Shown here piece after piece: positions 44,881 through 53,846 of a stretch of 64,000 bases of DNA. Position numbers and translations under genes: made by a program. This DNA is from Hydrogenophaga sp. (GTDB lineage Bacteria > Pseudomonadota > Gammaproteobacteria > Burkholderiales > Burkholderiaceae_C), in NCBI RefSeq assembly GCF_030373245.1, contig NZ_JAUCZF010000002.1, forward strand, positions 372,001 to 436,000, written 5' to 3'. The notes under the pieces are model-generated. The model saw only the letters and a list, made by a program, of their open reading frames with translations, was not told the DNA's origin and did not search any database. How positions within the stretch are numbered: the stretch's first letter is position 1; each line of letters begins with the position of its first letter.

Positions 44881-46241
44881 GGTTTGGATGACGTCGAGCC
44901 CCCGATCGCGGAGGCGGAGGCGTCAGCGTCCAGCGCATGCCGTGGAACCGGCTCTGCCGGGCCACTGGCATGGTCCCCCCCGCGGGGGGGGGAAGTCGCG
45001 AAGCGGCGCAGGGGGGGCTCCTTGCTCTCTCCGTGCCGCTGCACCAGCGTCCACGCCGTGGCGGCAATCAGCACACTCCAGAACCAGATGCCGTTGGTGA
45101 GCGGCAGCACGGAGCCGCTGCCAGCGGCGATGCCCGCCAGGCTGGTGCCCAGCCAGCCGCCCATGCAAAAGGCAGCGATCATCATGAAGAAGCCGCTCAG
45201 CGCTGAGGCGGCACCAGCCGACTTCGGGAACGGGCCGACGGCTCCGCTCTGGCCGCAGGGCTGGTGCACACCGTGACCCAGCATGAACAGATAGAAAGGC
45301 AACATGATGGCCCACACGCTCTGCACGCCCAGCAGCGCCAGCACGCCCATCGTGGTGCCCGCCGTCAGCGTGCAGGCGCCGGCAATCGCCACGGTGCGCT
45401 GCACGCCAAAGCGCGGCAACAGGCGCCGGCAGACGAAGGTGCCGATGATGTAGCTCAGAGACATTGAAAACATCAACACGCCGTAGCCTGTCTTGGAGAC
45501 GCCCAGCACCTGGATGAACACGAAGGACGAGGCAGCCAGAAAGGTGAACAGGCCGCCGTATGACGTGGTGGCCAGCAGGGCGTAGGCCCAGAAGGTCGGG
45601 TGGCGCAGGATGCCAGCCCAGGCTTGCACCAGGGCGACGGGGCGCAGCGGTTGCCGGTTTTCCCGGGCCAGGGTTTCTTCGAATCGCCAGACGATCAGCG
45701 CCAGCGTGACGGCGCCAAACACGGCCAGCACGGACAAGGCCGCGCGCCAGTCGAACACGTCGCTCAGCAAGCCGCCAAGTGGCGCACTGGCGCATGCGAT
45801 CACACCCAGGCCCGTGAGTCCCTTGGACATCACCCGGGCGCCATCGGCTGGAGCGTAGAGGTCGCGCACGATGGCGCGCGCGCACATCACGCCGGCCCCC
45901 ATGCCCACGCCCTGCAGAATCCGCCAGGCGATGAGCTGCTCCATGCTGATGGCCAGCGCGCTGCCAACGGCTGCCACCACATACAAGGCAGTGCCGATCA
46001 ACAGAATGGGTCGGCGGCCGAAGCGGTCGGCCAGCGGCCCCCACACCATCTGCGACGCACCGAACGCCAGCAGCAGGCCGGTGAGCGTGAGCTGGGCCTG
46101 GGGCATGGAGGCCCCAAAGCCGCTGGTGAGCGCGGGCAGCGTGGGCAGATAGAGATCGGTGGTGACGGGCTGCAGGCCCAGCAGCAGGGAGAGCACCAGC
46201 ACGATGAGCGCGGGCGACATGGCGGAGCGGGAGGCGGACAT
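44877..46241 (-). CDS. MFS drug resistance transporter (Bcr/CflA type), repeat-extended C-terminus
   Basis: A 454-residue exporter with 12 helices. The Bcr/CflA pattern is clear: [16 protein letters not shown] near the first helix, [20 protein letters not shown] as motif A and [21 protein letters not shown] as motif C. The native protein seems to end near residue 405; residues about 409-435 are the translation of a dispersed repeat ([14 protein letters not shown]), after which the frame runs on to the stop overlapping the miaA start. The start could also be the ATG at 46220. Confidence 0.9.
   Translation of the reverse strand: MSASRSAMSPALIVLVLSLLLGLQPVTTDLYLPTLPALTSGFGASMPQAQLTLTGLLLAFGASQMVWGPLADRFGRRPILLIGTALYVVAAVGSALAISMEQLIAWRILQGVGMGAGVMCARAIVRDLYAPADGARVMSKGLTGLGVIACASAPLGGLLSDVFDWRAALSVLAVFGAVTLALIVWRFEETLARENRQPLRPVALVQAWAGILRHPTFWAYALLATTSYGGLFTFLAASSFVFIQVLGVSKTGYGVLMFSMSLSYIIGTFVCRRLLPRFGVQRTVAIAGACTLTAGTTMGVLALLGVQSVWAIMLPFYLFMLGHGVHQPCGQSGAVGPFPKSAGAASALSGFFMMIAAFCMGGWLGTSLAGIAAGSGSVLPLTNGIWFWSVLIAATAWTLVQRHGESKEPPLRRFATSPPRGGDHASGPAEPVPRHALDADASASAIGGSTSSKP
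44938..45018 (+). repeat. Dispersed GC-rich repeat, copy 7, inside the 3' end of the MFS gene
   Basis: Contains CCGTGGAACCGGCTCTGCCG and the core GCGAAGCGGCGCAGGGGGGG. It is read through in frame by the exporter gene on the minus strand. Confidence 0.85.
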
Positions 46242-46285
46242 CCGCACGAGGGTAGCAGAGCGGCCCAGGGCCACCCGGCCCGGAC

Positions 46286-47146
46286 TCAGGGGGTGGTCAG
46301 GCCGAACAGCTCCGCCAGCGCCACGCGGTACTGCGGCTGCCCCACCGAGTTGGTGTTGTGGTGCGACCCGTTTTCCACCAGCACAAACGCTTTCCTGCCG
46401 GTCGCGGCGTCAAACAGCCGGCGTCCCAGCTCGGGGCTGATCAGCCGGTCTTGCGCGCCATGCACCACCAGCAGCGGCGCGCCGATGTTCCCCACCCGCT
46501 TCACCGCCTCGAAGCGCTGGGTGATGAGGGGTGAAATCGGCAGCCAGCCCCATTTGAAGGTGCTGACCACATCGGGGATGGAGGTGAAGGTGCCTTCGAC
46601 CACCGTTCCGGCTTCATCGCCCACCTGGGCCGCCAGCTCGACCGCGATCGCGCCGCCCAGCGAGTGACCGAAGATGTAGCGCGGTCGACCCGGGTATTGC
46701 TGCCCCAGCCAGTCCCAGGCTGCGCGGGCGTCTTCGTAGGCCAGGGTTTCAGAGGGCAGTTGCGCGGTGCTCTTGCCAAAGCCCCGGTAGTCGATGGCCA
46801 GTACCGAGAAGCCCAGCTCGTGCATGCGCCGGGCCCGAAACGCCGAACCCACCACGTTGTAGCGCGCGCCGTGCAGGTACAGGAGCACCGGTGCGTCGGC
46901 GCGGGTATCGAAATCGGCCTGCGCCAGCCACAGGCCGTGCAGCTTGACCGGCTGCCCGGTCTCACGCGACTGGAAGTCGATCCAGACATCGCTCATGCCG
47001 GTGGAGGCTTCTTCGCCGCGCCACCAGGTGCGGTCCGACGGCTGGAAAATCCATTCGCGCTGCCGCTCGTCCAGCGTGGCGCAGCCAGCGAGCAGCCCGG
47101 CGCTAACCGCGCAAAGCAGCAACAGTTTCCAAAGGGTTCGCTTCAT
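46286..47146 (-). CDS. Lipoprotein alpha/beta hydrolase
   Basis: A 286-residue lipoprotein. The signal ends in the lipobox LLAGC with Cys22 as lipid anchor. The hydrolase fold (Abhd13/YfhR-like) has VLLYLHGARYNVVGSAFRARRM, AIDYRGFGKSTAQLPSE, the nucleophile elbow FGHSLGGAIAVEL, the acid in VVHGAQDRLISPELG and the final His in VENGSHHNT. The triad is complete, so an esterase or peptidase-like activity on the periplasmic face is likely. The substrate is unknown. It is followed by the MFS gene on the same strand. Confidence 0.9.
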   Translation of the reverse strand: MKRTLWKLLLLCAVSAGLLAGCATLDERQREWIFQPSDRTWWRGEEASTGMSDVWIDFQSRETGQPVKLHGLWLAQADFDTRADAPVLLYLHGARYNVVGSAFRARRMHELGFSVLAIDYRGFGKSTAQLPSETLAYEDARAAWDWLGQQYPGRPRYIFGHSLGGAIAVELAAQVGDEAGTVVEGTFTSIPDVVSTFKWGWLPISPLITQRFEAVKRVGNIGAPLLVVHGAQDRLISPELGRRLFDAATGRKAFVLVENGSHHNTNSVGQPQYRVALAELFGLTTP

Positions 47147-47227
47147 GGCATTGCATGATGCGCCCAGCGGGAGAAAGTTTCACGCTTGGCCGCCAGTGAC
47201 CCCCGAGCGCAGTGGGTCGGGGTGCGT

Positions 47228-47611
47228 TCAGCGCAGCCCGGAACGGTACTTGGCCAGCATGAGTTGCTTGGCCTCTTCTTCTGCGCTCAGCGTTCCTGGT
47301 TTTTCGGCGGGTGTCTTGTCCGCAGCTGCCGTGGGTCCCGCGCGATCAGCGATGCGCTGAGACACCGAGGGTGCAGGCGCAGACGCGGTACGCGGACCAA
47401 ACATCCTGCCGTTCAGGTAGTCGGCGTGTTCGCGCAGCTTGGGGTTCTGACTGGTGCGGGCTTCGTCCAGCACTTCTTTTGCATAAGCGAGGTCGTGCAA
47501 GAAGTGCTGCACGTCCAGGCTGCGGCCGAACTCCCTTCGCATGGGGATGACCATGCGAAGGGCGTAGTTCATCAGCCCACTGTCGGTGAAGTCGGGGGGT
47601 GAGGAGGCCAT
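47228..47611 (-). CDS. Hypothetical cytoplasmic protein downstream of amt
   Basis: A 127-residue protein without a recognised domain. The first 80 residues are helical (NYALRMVIPMRREFGRSLDV, then HFLHDLAYAKEVLDEARTSQ); a proline/alanine-rich stretch leads to a helical end. It begins 20 bp after the ammonium transporter gene and is probably co-transcribed. Similar short proteins occur widely in Comamonadaceae annotations, which supports a real gene; no function can be stated. Confidence 0.75.
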   Translation of the reverse strand: MASSPPDFTDSGLMNYALRMVIPMRREFGRSLDVQHFLHDLAYAKEVLDEARTSQNPKLREHADYLNGRMFGPRTASAPAPSVSQRIADRAGPTAAADKTPAEKPGTLSAEEEAKQLMLAKYRSGLR

Positions 47612-47631
47612 CTTGCGCTAGGTTCAGCGGA

Positions 47632-48966
47632 TCAGTTCGGCGCGATCATTTCGCCGTGCTGGGTGATGTCCAGCCCCAGGCGCTCGGACTTCTCATCCAC
47701 CCGCAAACCGACGGTGAGCTTGACGACCAGCAGAATCAGCACAGTCATGCCACCGGCATAGCCCATGACGACCAGCGCACCGATGGTGTTGGTCCACACG
47801 GTGGCGGTCACCGGTGCGATCGCCGACAGGGCGAACACCGGTACCAGCACCGTGCCCACCACGCCACCCAGACCATGCAGAGCAAACACGTCCAGCGTGT
47901 CGTCGATCCCGGTCTTGGCCTTGAAATTGGTCACGGCCAGGAAACACACCAAGCTGGCAGCGGTACCGATGGCGAGTGCACCCAGAATACCCACGTAGCC
48001 AGATGCCGGCGTGACGGCAATCAGGCCCGCGATGGCGCCTGTCGCCATGCCCAGCACGCTCATCTGGCCGCGTTTGACGTACTCGCACAGGCCCCATACA
48101 AAGGCGCTCGCGCTGGCGGCCACTTGAGTGGCCAGCAGAGCACCCACGGCGCGGGGACCGGCTTCGAACGCTGATCCGGCGTTGAACCCAAACCAGCCGG
48201 CCCACAGCAGGCCGGCCCCCATCACGGTGATCAGCAGGTTGTGCGGAATCATGGGCTCGGTGCCGAAGCCCTTGCGAGGACCCACCATCCAGGCCGCAGC
48301 CAGCCCGGAGGCGCCAGCCGCGACGTGCACGACGGTGCCGCCTGCGAAGTCCATGTGGCCCATGGCGGCCAGCCAGCCGGACGGCTGCCACACCCAGTGG
48401 GCGATCGGCGCATAGACCAGCAGAGTCCACAGGGCCGCAAACACCACCGTCGCGCCCAGGCGCATGCGCTCGACCGTGGCGCCAGAGATGATGGCGAAAG
48501 CAATGACGGCGAAAGAGAGCTGAAACAGGAAAAAGGCCGATTCCGGGATGGTGGGAGCGATCGGGTGTGCCAGGACGTTGGGCCCGACCAGGCCCTCGGC
48601 GAACAGTCGATCCATGCCGCCGAACCAGCCATTGCCAGGGGTGAACGCAATCGAATAGCCAATCATGGACCAGACCAGCGTCACCACTGCGGCCGATGCG
48701 AAGATGTGAGCGACCACCGACAGCGCGTTCTTCGTGCGCAGCATGCCGCTGTAGAAGAGCATGAGGCCGGGGATGGTCATGAGCAGCACCAGCACCGTGG
48801 CGATCAGCATCCACGCGGTGTTCCCGCCATCAAACTTTTTGATCGCCTCAGTGACCACGGCTGGCGCTGTTTGCGACCAGGCGGGTGATGCAATGAGCAA
48901 GGCGGCCGAGGCCGCTGCAAGCGTTCGAGAGCCTGCTTTGATGAGGGTCAGGGGACTGGCTCGCAT
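47632..48966 (-). CDS. amt: Ammonium transporter (Amt family)
   Basis: A 444-residue channel-like transporter with a signal peptide (residues 1-31, ends PAWS) and 11 helices. The Amt signature FAGGTVVHVAAGASGLAAAW holds the first pore histidine, and VFALHGLGGVVGTVLV the second. FNAGSAFEAGPRAVGALLATQ is also typical. It passes ammonium into the cytoplasm. The usual partner glnK (PII) is not next to it; a hypothetical gene follows instead. A perfect 12-bp palindrome lies 62 bp upstream. Confidence 0.95.
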   Translation of the reverse strand: MRASPLTLIKAGSRTLAAASAALLIASPAWSQTAPAVVTEAIKKFDGGNTAWMLIATVLVLLMTIPGLMLFYSGMLRTKNALSVVAHIFASAAVVTLVWSMIGYSIAFTPGNGWFGGMDRLFAEGLVGPNVLAHPIAPTIPESAFFLFQLSFAVIAFAIISGATVERMRLGATVVFAALWTLLVYAPIAHWVWQPSGWLAAMGHMDFAGGTVVHVAAGASGLAAAWMVGPRKGFGTEPMIPHNLLITVMGAGLLWAGWFGFNAGSAFEAGPRAVGALLATQVAASASAFVWGLCEYVKRGQMSVLGMATGAIAGLIAVTPASGYVGILGALAIGTAASLVCFLAVTNFKAKTGIDDTLDVFALHGLGGVVGTVLVPVFALSAIAPVTATVWTNTIGALVVMGYAGGMTVLILLVVKLTVGLRVDEKSERLGLDITQHGEMIAPN

Positions 48967-49027
48967 GGAGAGCTCCGGTTGGCTGGTAAGTCCTTTATGT
49001 TAATTTGGTGACAGTCTCCATGCTGAC

Positions 49028-49039
49028 TTTGTATACAAA
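49028..49039. promoter_or_regulatory. Perfect palindrome upstream of amt (GntR-like)
   Basis: TTTGTATACAAA is a perfect 12-bp palindrome in an AT-rich stretch 62 bp before the amt start. It resembles operators of FadR-type GntR regulators (GTATAC centre), but a chance palindrome cannot be ruled out. Confidence 0.3.
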
Positions 49040-49121
49040 ATTCGCGCGACTTCCGTGATGTCTGCCACGTGGCGTCTTACAGGTGGTCGCCGTCGGGCGC
49101 TTGGCGGAAGTCCGCTACTGC

Positions 49122-51017
49122 CTATTTGCCACGCAGAAAAAGGGCGTCCAGCTCCCGCATGCCCATTTGCTTCCAGGTCGGGCGACCGTGGTTGCACTGA
49201 TCGGAGCGTTCGGTTACCTCCATCTGCCGCAGCAGCGCGTTCATCTCGTCCAGCGTGAGACGGCGGTTGGCGCGCACCGCGCCGTGGCAGGCCATGGTGG
49301 CCAGCAGCTCGTTTTGAGCCCGCTCGATCACGCGGCTGGCGTCGTGTTGCGACAGTTCGGCCAGCACGCTGCGCGCCAGCTCCACTGGATCGCCCTGGGC
49401 CAGCGTGCTCGGTACGGCCCGCACCGCCAGCGTCTTGGGGGAAAACGGGGTGATTTCCAGCCCAAGCTGGGCCAGCACCTCGCTCGCGTCTTCGGCGGTG
49501 GCGACCTCCGCTGGCGTGGCCGCGAAGGTGGCGGGAATCAGGAGCGGCTGGCTGGTGATCTGATGGGCGTCCAGCTGTTGCTTGAGGCGCTCGTAGACGA
49601 TGCGTTCGTGCGCGGCGTGCATGTCGACCACCACCAGGCCCTGCGTGTTTTCAGCCAGGATGTACACCCCCTGCAGCTGCGCGATGGCACGGCCCAGGGG
49701 CCAGTCACCTGCCGGCAAGTGAACTGGCGGCGCGGCGTTCACCAGCGGACCTGATCCCTGAGCCGCTGCAGCCGTCGATGGGCCGCTGGACCACAAGGCC
49801 TCGACATCGCTGACCCGGTGGCCCATCGCGTCAGGGCGCTGCCAGGCCAGCGGTACCTGTTGCCCGGCCCAGGCTGCAGCGTGTGCGGTGGCCGAGGGGC
49901 CCGGCGCCGTCTCTGTGAACGATGCATCCGGGGTCTGGCCTGCTGCGACGGAGCGTGGCACCGCCAACGCTGACTCGACCGCGTGGCGCACGCCCTGGTG
50001 CACCTCGCGGCCGTCGCGAAACCGCACCTCGATCTTGGTCGGGTGAACGTTCACATCGACCCGCATTGGGTCGAGTGCGACAAACAGCGCGTACACGGGC
50101 TGGCGGTGGCCGTGCAGCACGTCCTCGTAAGCGCTGCGCGCTGCGTGGGTGATGGTCTTGTCGCGCACATAGCGGCCGTTCACATAAGCGAACTGCCAGT
50201 CGGCGCGCGAGCGCGCTGCGTCGGGCACGCCAGCGAAGCCCCACACGCGCAGCGGCTGGCGCAAGCGCTGGTCTTGCTCAGGCGCGGTCTCGGTGATGGG
50301 CCAGTCCACCGCCACCGCCTGCTCGACAAAGTCCGCGCCCAGCACATCGGCGAGACGCTGGCGCAGCGCGTCCAGACCCTGACCGGCAACCGCGCGCCAT
50401 TGCGCGACCAGCTTGCCGTCGTGCCAGATGGCGAACCCCACGTCGGGCCGGGCCAGCGCATGGCGCCTCACGGCTTCAATGCAGTGCGCCAGTTCGGTGG
50501 CGTCGGTCTTGAGGAACTTGCGTCGCGCGGGGGTGGCGAAAAAGAGTTCACGCACTTCGACTGTGGTTCCCACCGCTCGGGCGACGGGTTGCAGCTCGCC
50601 GCTGCGGCCGTCGAGCAGCCAGCCGTGCGGCTCGATGCCCGTGTCCACCCGGGTGAGCAGCGACACCTCGGCAATCGAGCAGATGGCGGCGAGCGCTTCG
50701 CCGCGAAAGCCCATGGTGTGCACCGACTCCAGGTCGGACAGGCTGGCGATTTTGCTGGTGGCGTGGCGTTTGAGCGCGGTGGGCAGCTCGGCGCGCAGGA
50801 TGCCGCAGCCGTTGTCTTCCACGCTGATGAGCCGCACGCCACCCGCCTGCAACCGCACCGTGATCAGAGTAGCGCCTGCGTCCAGCGCGTTGTCCACCAG
50901 CTCGCGCACCACCGAGGCCGGGCGCTCGACCACCTCGCCAGCCGCGATCTGGCTGATCAGCTCATCGGGCAGTTCGCGGATGGGTCGGCGAGGGGAGGGC
51001 GAGGACAGGTTGGTCAC
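49122..51017 (-). CDS. mutL: DNA mismatch repair protein MutL
   Basis: A 631-residue protein. The GHKL ATPase domain shows ELPDELISQIAAGEVVERPASVV, VRELVDNALDAGAT, VEDNGCGI, HATSKI and FRGEALAAICSI. After a variable linker the C-terminal endonuclease domain has DMHAAHERIVYERLK and ACHGAVRANRRLT with CNHGRPTW, the metal-binding motifs of nicking MutL proteins (E. coli MutL lacks them). It belongs to the tsaE-amiC-mutL-miaA neighbourhood. The next gene upstream is the divergent DedA-like gene. Confidence 0.96.
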   Translation of the reverse strand: MTNLSSPSPRRPIRELPDELISQIAAGEVVERPASVVRELVDNALDAGATLITVRLQAGGVRLISVEDNGCGILRAELPTALKRHATSKIASLSDLESVHTMGFRGEALAAICSIAEVSLLTRVDTGIEPHGWLLDGRSGELQPVARAVGTTVEVRELFFATPARRKFLKTDATELAHCIEAVRRHALARPDVGFAIWHDGKLVAQWRAVAGQGLDALRQRLADVLGADFVEQAVAVDWPITETAPEQDQRLRQPLRVWGFAGVPDAARSRADWQFAYVNGRYVRDKTITHAARSAYEDVLHGHRQPVYALFVALDPMRVDVNVHPTKIEVRFRDGREVHQGVRHAVESALAVPRSVAAGQTPDASFTETAPGPSATAHAAAWAGQQVPLAWQRPDAMGHRVSDVEALWSSGPSTAAAAQGSGPLVNAAPPVHLPAGDWPLGRAIAQLQGVYILAENTQGLVVVDMHAAHERIVYERLKQQLDAHQITSQPLLIPATFAATPAEVATAEDASEVLAQLGLEITPFSPKTLAVRAVPSTLAQGDPVELARSVLAELSQHDASRVIERAQNELLATMACHGAVRANRRLTLDEMNALLRQMEVTERSDQCNHGRPTWKQMGMRELDALFLRGK

Positions 51018-51119
51018 CCTGAAATTCTAGGCGTCGCGGTCTGAGCGGGCGAAAAGGGATAATCGCGACCACCTTGCCCAGGGCTTGCAGCCCCCGATCC
51101 ACCGACTCACGAGCTCCCC

Positions 51120-51695
51120 TTGAAACTGTTCGAACCGCTGTACGACCGCGTCATCACCTGGAGCCGCCACCCCAAGGCGCCCTGGTACCTGGGCGGCCTC
51201 AGTTTCGCTGAATCGTCCTTTTTCCCCATCCCGCCCGACGTGATGCTCATGCCGATGTGCCTGGCGCGCCCGAATCGCTGGTGGCAGCTGGCTTTGCTCA
51301 CGACACTTACGTCGGTGTTGGGCGGCTTGCTTGGGTACATCCTGGGCGCCTGGGCACTGGACGCCCTGATCCCCTGGGTCGACCAGATGGGCTGGACGGG
51401 CAAGCTGGCCACTGCGCAGAGCTGGTTTGACCGCTGGGGTTTTGCCGCGGTCTTCATCGCCGGCTTTTCGCCCATCCCCTACAAAGTGTTCACTCTGGCG
51501 GCGGGCGGCATGGGCATGGCCGTGATCCCGTTTGTGGCGGCGTCCATCGTGGGCCGGGGCGGTCGTTTTTTTCTGGTGAGCTGGCTCATGGCCCGCTTCG
51601 GCCCCGCCATGGAGCCCCGCATCCGCCCGTTCATGGAGTGGATGGGGTGGGGCGCCGTGGTGCTGGTGGGCGTGGTCTACCTGGCTTTGCGCTGA
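51120..51695 (+). CDS. DedA/VTT-domain inner membrane protein (YqaA-like)
   Basis: A 191-residue membrane protein of the VTT (SNARE-associated) family. SFAESSFFPIPPDVMLMPMC is the hallmark near residues 29-48, followed by GGLLGYILG and FIAGFSPIPYKVFTLAAGGM in the second re-entrant segment. Family members handle lipids such as C55 carriers and keep the proton gradient. The best start is a TTG at 51120, as no ATG occurs at the expected place; the sequence LFEPLYDRVITWSRHPKAPW fits homologues. It lies divergent to mutL and convergent to amiC. Confidence 0.9.
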   Translation: MKLFEPLYDRVITWSRHPKAPWYLGGLSFAESSFFPIPPDVMLMPMCLARPNRWWQLALLTTLTSVLGGLLGYILGAWALDALIPWVDQMGWTGKLATAQSWFDRWGFAAVFIAGFSPIPYKVFTLAAGGMGMAVIPFVAASIVGRGGRFFLVSWLMARFGPAMEPRIRPFMEWMGWGAVVLVGVVYLALR

Positions 51696-51816
51696 CGCCT
51701 GCTCTGCGAGGGCAGCGCCACAAAGACGTCGTTGATTCAGGCCAGTCTGGAACGGACCGCGCCGCATAGCCTGAGTCGCCCGTCAGGGTCGACGCCGAAG
51801 GCGGCGCGGGAAACCC

Positions 51817-53271
51817 TCAGACCGATCGGCTGCGTGCCAGTGGCGGGTTCTGCGAAAAGTATTTGACGATGCCCTTGAGCAGCGCATCAGCGAGGCTGTT
51901 CTGATAGGACTCGCTTTTCAGCCGCACCTCTTCCTCCGGATTGCTGATGAAGGCGGTTTCGACCAGCACGCTGGGGATGTCTGGCGCCTTGAGCACCGCA
52001 AAGCCGGCCTGCTCGACCCGCGGCTTGTGCAGCCTACCGACACGACCCACCTCGACCAGCATGGCGCTGCCCAGCTTCAGGCTGTCCTTGATCTGGGCGG
52101 TGGTGCTCATGTCGAGCAGGGCACGCTGCAGGGTGGCGTCTTTGCTCTTGACGTTGACGCCACCGACCAGATCGGCGGCGTTTTCCTTGTTGGCCATCCA
52201 GCGCGCCGCCGCGCTGCTCGCGCCTCTGGTGCTCAGCGCAAACACGCTCGCGCCTTGTGGCTTGGGGGTGTAGAAGGCGTCGGCGTGGATGCTGATGAAC
52301 AGATCGGCACTCACGCGCTGGGCTTTTTGCACGCGCACGTTGAGCGGCACGAAGAAGTCGGCGTCGCGCGTGAGGAAGGCGCGCATGGGGCTGCCGTTGA
52401 CCTTGGTGGCGTTGATGCGGTCGCGCAGCTTGTGCGCCACCTGAAGCACCACGTCTTTTTCCCGCGTGCCCCCTGGGCCGATGGCCCCCGGGTCCTCGCC
52501 GCCATGGCCTGGGTCGAGCGCCACGATGATGAGGCGGTCGGTGGGCCGCTGATTGCTGGCCGCGCGGGGCGCGGCAGGTGCAGACCGATTGGCGCTCACG
52601 GTAGCGCCCACGCCAGCGCGATCGGTGCCAGATGGGGTGGGCGGCGTGCTCGCGGCCACGGTGGGACCAGGCAGGCGGTTGGGTGAAATGCGTTCGGCGA
52701 TCAGATCGCCCAGAGGATCGTTGATCGCGGCGCTGCCCAGCGCATCGGTTTCTCCGCCCAGCAGGCGCGCTGCGCGCTCGCTGGCCGCGTCAAGCTCGCG
52801 CACGCGCTGCGCGATCAGCTGCTCCAGCGGGTCGGGCGGGTTGAAGGGAAAGATATCGAGCACCAGGCGGTGCTGGTAGGCCGCCACTGGCGCCAGATTG
52901 AACACCTGGGGTTTGACCGCTTGCTTGAGCGCAAGATCGAGCCACACCCGGTTGGGGATGGAAGGCACCACGCGGATGCTCGAAATGTTGGGGTCGCTGC
53001 TGCGCAACTGGCCGACCAGCTCGCGCAGCCCCGCGACCAGGTCGAGGCCTTCGATCTCGACCTGCAGGCGTTTCGGGTCGGTGTCGATGATCTCGCGCAC
53101 CTTGAGTTCGCCGTCGGACTCGATGGTCACCCGCGTGTAGTCCTGCGCCGGCCACAGCCGCACCGCCACCACGCTGGCACCGCGCGCAATCTGCTGGGTG
53201 CCGATCAGCAGCACCAGGGACCCCACCCGCAGCAGCGAGCGGCGGTTGAGCGCAGCCGGCAGTCTCATCAT
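51817..53271 (-). CDS. amiC: N-acetylmuramoyl-L-alanine amidase (AmiC type)
   Basis: A 484-residue periplasmic amidase that trims septal peptidoglycan. The N-terminus carries a twin-arginine-like signal (NRRSLLRVGSLVLLIG). Residues about 35-140 are the AMIN domain, which targets the septum. After a low-complexity linker the amidase_3 domain has the zinc ligands in LDPGHGGEDPGAIG, then LFISIHADAFYTPKPQGASV and VLVETAFISNPEEE. Its ATG overlaps the stop of tsaE (ATGA), the conserved arrangement in proteobacteria. Confidence 0.94.
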   Translation of the reverse strand: MMRLPAALNRRSLLRVGSLVLLIGTQQIARGASVVAVRLWPAQDYTRVTIESDGELKVREIIDTDPKRLQVEIEGLDLVAGLRELVGQLRSSDPNISSIRVVPSIPNRVWLDLALKQAVKPQVFNLAPVAAYQHRLVLDIFPFNPPDPLEQLIAQRVRELDAASERAARLLGGETDALGSAAINDPLGDLIAERISPNRLPGPTVAASTPPTPSGTDRAGVGATVSANRSAPAAPRAASNQRPTDRLIIVALDPGHGGEDPGAIGPGGTREKDVVLQVAHKLRDRINATKVNGSPMRAFLTRDADFFVPLNVRVQKAQRVSADLFISIHADAFYTPKPQGASVFALSTRGASSAAARWMANKENAADLVGGVNVKSKDATLQRALLDMSTTAQIKDSLKLGSAMLVEVGRVGRLHKPRVEQAGFAVLKAPDIPSVLVETAFISNPEEEVRLKSESYQNSLADALLKGIVKYFSQNPPLARSRSV

Positions 53272-53846
53272 GCCTGCAGGGCGGCAAGCAGTTGCTCGCC
53301 GGTGGGGCTTAGCGGGGTCACGGTCACCTGGCGTGGCGTATCTTCATCGTCGGACGGGAAAGCGTCGTTCATGGGTGCGGTTTGTAAGTGAATTTGGGCG
53401 TCCATGGGCGGCAGGTAAGCAGCGGCGCGCTCGGGCCACTCCACCAGCTTGAGGCCAGGACTGGTGAAAAGTTCGCGAAAGCCGGCGTCTTCCCATTCGC
53501 GCGGATCGTTGAAGCGGTAGAAATCGAAGTGCCAGATCATGAGCGGCACTCCGGGTGGCTGGTGTGCGCAGGCATCGGCGGTGTGAGGCTCGACCACCGC
53601 GTAGGTGGGGCTCTTGATGCGGCCCTGCACGCCGAGTGCGCGAAGCAGGTGCCGAACCAGGGTGGTTTTGCCAGCGCCCAGGTCTCCCTGCAATGAGAGG
53701 CTGCAATTCACGATGGCAGGACAGGCCGCCAGGCGGCGGGCAAATGCCTGCGTCTCGGCTTCAGACGCCCATTGAGTTACCCACGCCGCGGGGCGCAGCT
53801 TTTCTACAATGGAAGGCTCATGAAGGCGGAAATCGATGCTGTTCAA
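53268..53846 (-). CDS. tsaE: tRNA threonylcarbamoyladenosine biosynthesis ATPase TsaE
   Basis: A 192-residue P-loop protein that drives the TsaBD complex in making t6A37 of tRNA. The P-loop is LQGDLGAGKTTLVRHLLRAL, followed by IKSPTYAVVEPH and WHFDFYRFNDPREWEDAGF, the family hallmarks. The first ATG (53846) lies 27 bp inside the divergent queG gene, so both 5' ends overlap on opposite strands. No better internal start is visible. It is the first gene of the run that continues with amiC. Confidence 0.94.
   Translation of the reverse strand: MNSIDFRLHEPSIVEKLRPAAWVTQWASEAETQAFARRLAACPAIVNCSLSLQGDLGAGKTTLVRHLLRALGVQGRIKSPTYAVVEPHTADACAHQPPGVPLMIWHFDFYRFNDPREWEDAGFRELFTSPGLKLVEWPERAAAYLPPMDAQIHLQTAPMNDAFPSDDEDTPRQVTVTPLSPTGEQLLAALQA

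Noticed and set aside
51780-51815. Possible tenth copy of the dispersed repeat after amiC
   Set aside because: Only GACGCCGAAGGCGGCGCGGG resembles the variant core; the arm is missing, so it is not counted.
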